A DNA stretch of 64,000 nucleotides from Trichomonas vaginalis G3. Taxonomy: Eukaryota > Parabasalia > Trichomonadida > Trichomonadidae. The stretch is taken from contig NC_067206.1 of NCBI RefSeq assembly GCF_026262505.1, positions 21,078,172 through 21,142,171 on the forward strand, read 5' to 3'. A program made the position numbers and the translations under genes. Below the pieces are notes generated by a model, which ran no database searches, had not been told where the DNA came from, and saw only the letters and a program-made list of their open reading frames with translations. Of the stretch, positions 62,640-64,000 are shown piece by piece. How positions within the stretch are numbered: position 1 is the first letter of the stretch; every line of letters begins with the position of its first letter.

Positions 62640-62916
62640 TTTATGATGAATTTAAAGATGGACCATTATAAAATGGTAGCGGTTTGTTTTCAAAAAAAAT
62701 TAGATGAGATTTGCATAGATATAGATTATATGATTTATACATATGAAAAATAATATATAAAAATATAATTTTGAGATAATTATGTAATAATATTATAATA
62801 TTTTGAATTTGAGGTATAATTTTTAAGTAAAATATATTATAAAGAGTATTTATATAAATATTGTAAAATAATATAAGTAATAAAATTGAGACCCCTTCCC
62901 TGTTTTTTGATGTTTT
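62640..62916. other. Extremely AT-rich tail of the 2.6-kb element
   Basis: No frame and no hairpins of the kind on its left; long runs of A/T up to the right terminal repeat. Confidence 0.5.
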
Positions 62917-62943
62917 GTCACTTTTTCGGTAATTCTTATTGTT

Positions 62944-63538
62944 TCCTCAGGGCTCCTGAGAATCCATCAGCAGAGGCCTTTTCATTTGGCCTCTGCTGAT
63001 CAAAGATTCGGCGAAGCCATTCTTCGTCTCAGGAGCCCCAAGGCTCCCAATCATTACGAAAGGGAGCCTCAGGGCTCCTGAGAATCCATCAGCAGAGGCC
63101 TTTTCATTTGGCCTCTGCTGATCAAAGATTCGGCGAAGCCATTCTTCGTCTCAGGAGCCCCAAGGCTCCCAATCATTACGAAAGGGAGCCTCAGGGCTCC
63201 TGAGAATCCATCAGCAGAGGCCTTTTCATTTGGCCTCTGCTGATCAAAGATTCGGCGAAGCCATTCTTCGTCTCAGGAGCCCCAAGGCTCCCAATCATTA
63301 CGAAAGGGAGCCTCAGGGCTCCTGAGAAACCTCTTTGAGAAGGTTTTCTTTAAGAAAACCTTCTCAAAGATGATTGTCAGCATTCACTCAAAATCTACCA
63401 AGAGTTTCAAAGTTTCAAATCTATCTGAAATGAAGCTTTGAATCTCTTGTATATCTAATTGTAGAGGTACCTTTTCAAAATGTCTTCTATTGATTAAATT
63501 TAATCAGTAAAAGTCATTTTGAAAAGGTACATCTCTAT
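62944..63538. repeat. Hairpin block, right part, U5
   Basis: Resumes in the right arm of a minisatellite stem, followed by three full stems (63031, 63153, 63275), the 18-bp palindrome (63334-63370) and the outer stems to about 63538. Confidence 0.82.
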
Positions 63539-63713
63539 AATTGCTATTGAGCATTCACTCTTGGAACCTTGGAGCTCTTGTGTAGTGCATGAAAACTCCA
63601 AGATTCTAGAATAAAACATATATCATAGACATAATTTCTTCAAATATAATTTAAGGTTATTTTTTAAAAAATTAGAACAGCGTAATTTAAGGTTATTGAA
63701 AAGTGACACTTGA

Positions 63714-64000
63714 CAAATTTATCCCGCACTCTTCAAAAATAAGGAAATTTTGATAAATATCCTCATCGCTATTATCATAAAAGATTCAATATCCCTTTCG
63801 ATATTTAATGACAAATTTGAAAAGGTGTTTGAAATTCTTTCGGATTTTGTTGAATTTAACCCAAAATTTATTATTAATTGTTTACAAGAAATTTTATTTA
63901 ACTCTTCTTGTAAAGAAAACTTTGCCAATATTTTGAATGCATTTGAAAATTCCGAGCTTAGAATATATTTGGATGAATGCGAAGATGAAATCGATCCTGA
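63714..64000 (+). pseudogene. Helical acidic protein fragment, U5, cut by window end
   Basis: Same frame as 25348-25695 up to DEID. It continues past the window. Confidence 0.4.

Larger units (their letters stand above)
60346..62943. mobile_element. 2.6-kb TIR element inserted in the U5 minisatellite
   Basis: Ends are near-perfect inverted repeats, TAAGAATTTCCGAAAAAGTG at 60353 and its inverse at 62917-62938, with one mismatch in 22. Near the left end AAAAAGTGACA occurs three times (60365, 60379, 60412), like subterminal transposase sites. Contents: a minus-strand gene fragment split by a nested miniature element, a kilobase of hairpins, and an AT-rich tail. About 40 bp of the minisatellite unit are missing across the insertion and no target duplication is seen. 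Not present in U1-U4. No family assigned; no capsid or polymerase gene seen. Confidence 0.72.
54146..64000. repeat. Tandem composite unit U5, interrupted and cut by window end
   Basis: As U1 up to 60345, then a 2.6-kb insertion, then the unit resumes at 62944. The window ends inside the helical protein fragment. Confidence 0.85.

Overview
This is AT-rich eukaryotic repeat DNA with no recognisable intact housekeeping gene. Parasite-like gene fragments (family C19 ubiquitin peptidases), an rve-type integrase DNA transposon, a pogo/CENP-B-like transposon and TCAC-type motifs near some starts suggest a parabasalid (trichomonad). That assignment is inference, perhaps 0.5, and nothing diagnostic such as rRNA is present.

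Region 1 (1-18580) carries the same modules as the rest but is full of one-base insertions and deletions, at the same rate in coding and non-coding DNA. It folds back on itself within 12522-12712: left of this point the modules run in the inverse direction, right of it in the direction of the rest of the window. It reads like uncorrected long-read sequence with a fold-back join at the end of an assembly.

Region 2 (18581-64000) is a head-to-tail tandem array of a composite unit: U1 18581-27360, U2 27361-36131, U3 36132-45118, U4 45119-54145, and U5 from 54146, cut by the window end. Units are almost identical over about 8.8 kb. Each holds, left to right: (a) a decayed pogo-like transposase on the minus strand; (b) a 2.4-kb DNA transposon with long inverted repeats and a 353-residue DDE integrase, intact in U1 and U5; (c) a minus-strand fragment resembling part of a ubiquitin-specific protease; (d) a GC-richer block built almost entirely of hairpins, including a 122-bp minisatellite in 4, 4, 6 and 6 copies in U1-U4, which explains the 8.8 versus 9.0 kb unit lengths; (e) a plus-strand helical protein fragment; (f) unassigned AT-rich DNA with an inverted repeat and a small internal duplication.

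Region 3 (about 60346-62943) is a 2.6-kb element inserted in the minisatellite of U5 only. It has near-perfect 22-23 bp terminal inverted repeats, a gene fragment split by a nested 616-bp miniature of the integrase transposon, and a kilobase of consecutive near-perfect hairpins (61633-62638) in which two related clusters differ in sequence but keep their pairing. This hairpin field, together with the hairpin-built minisatellite and a shared AAAAGTGACA motif at the ends of several otherwise unlike segments, is the best candidate for an undescribed system.
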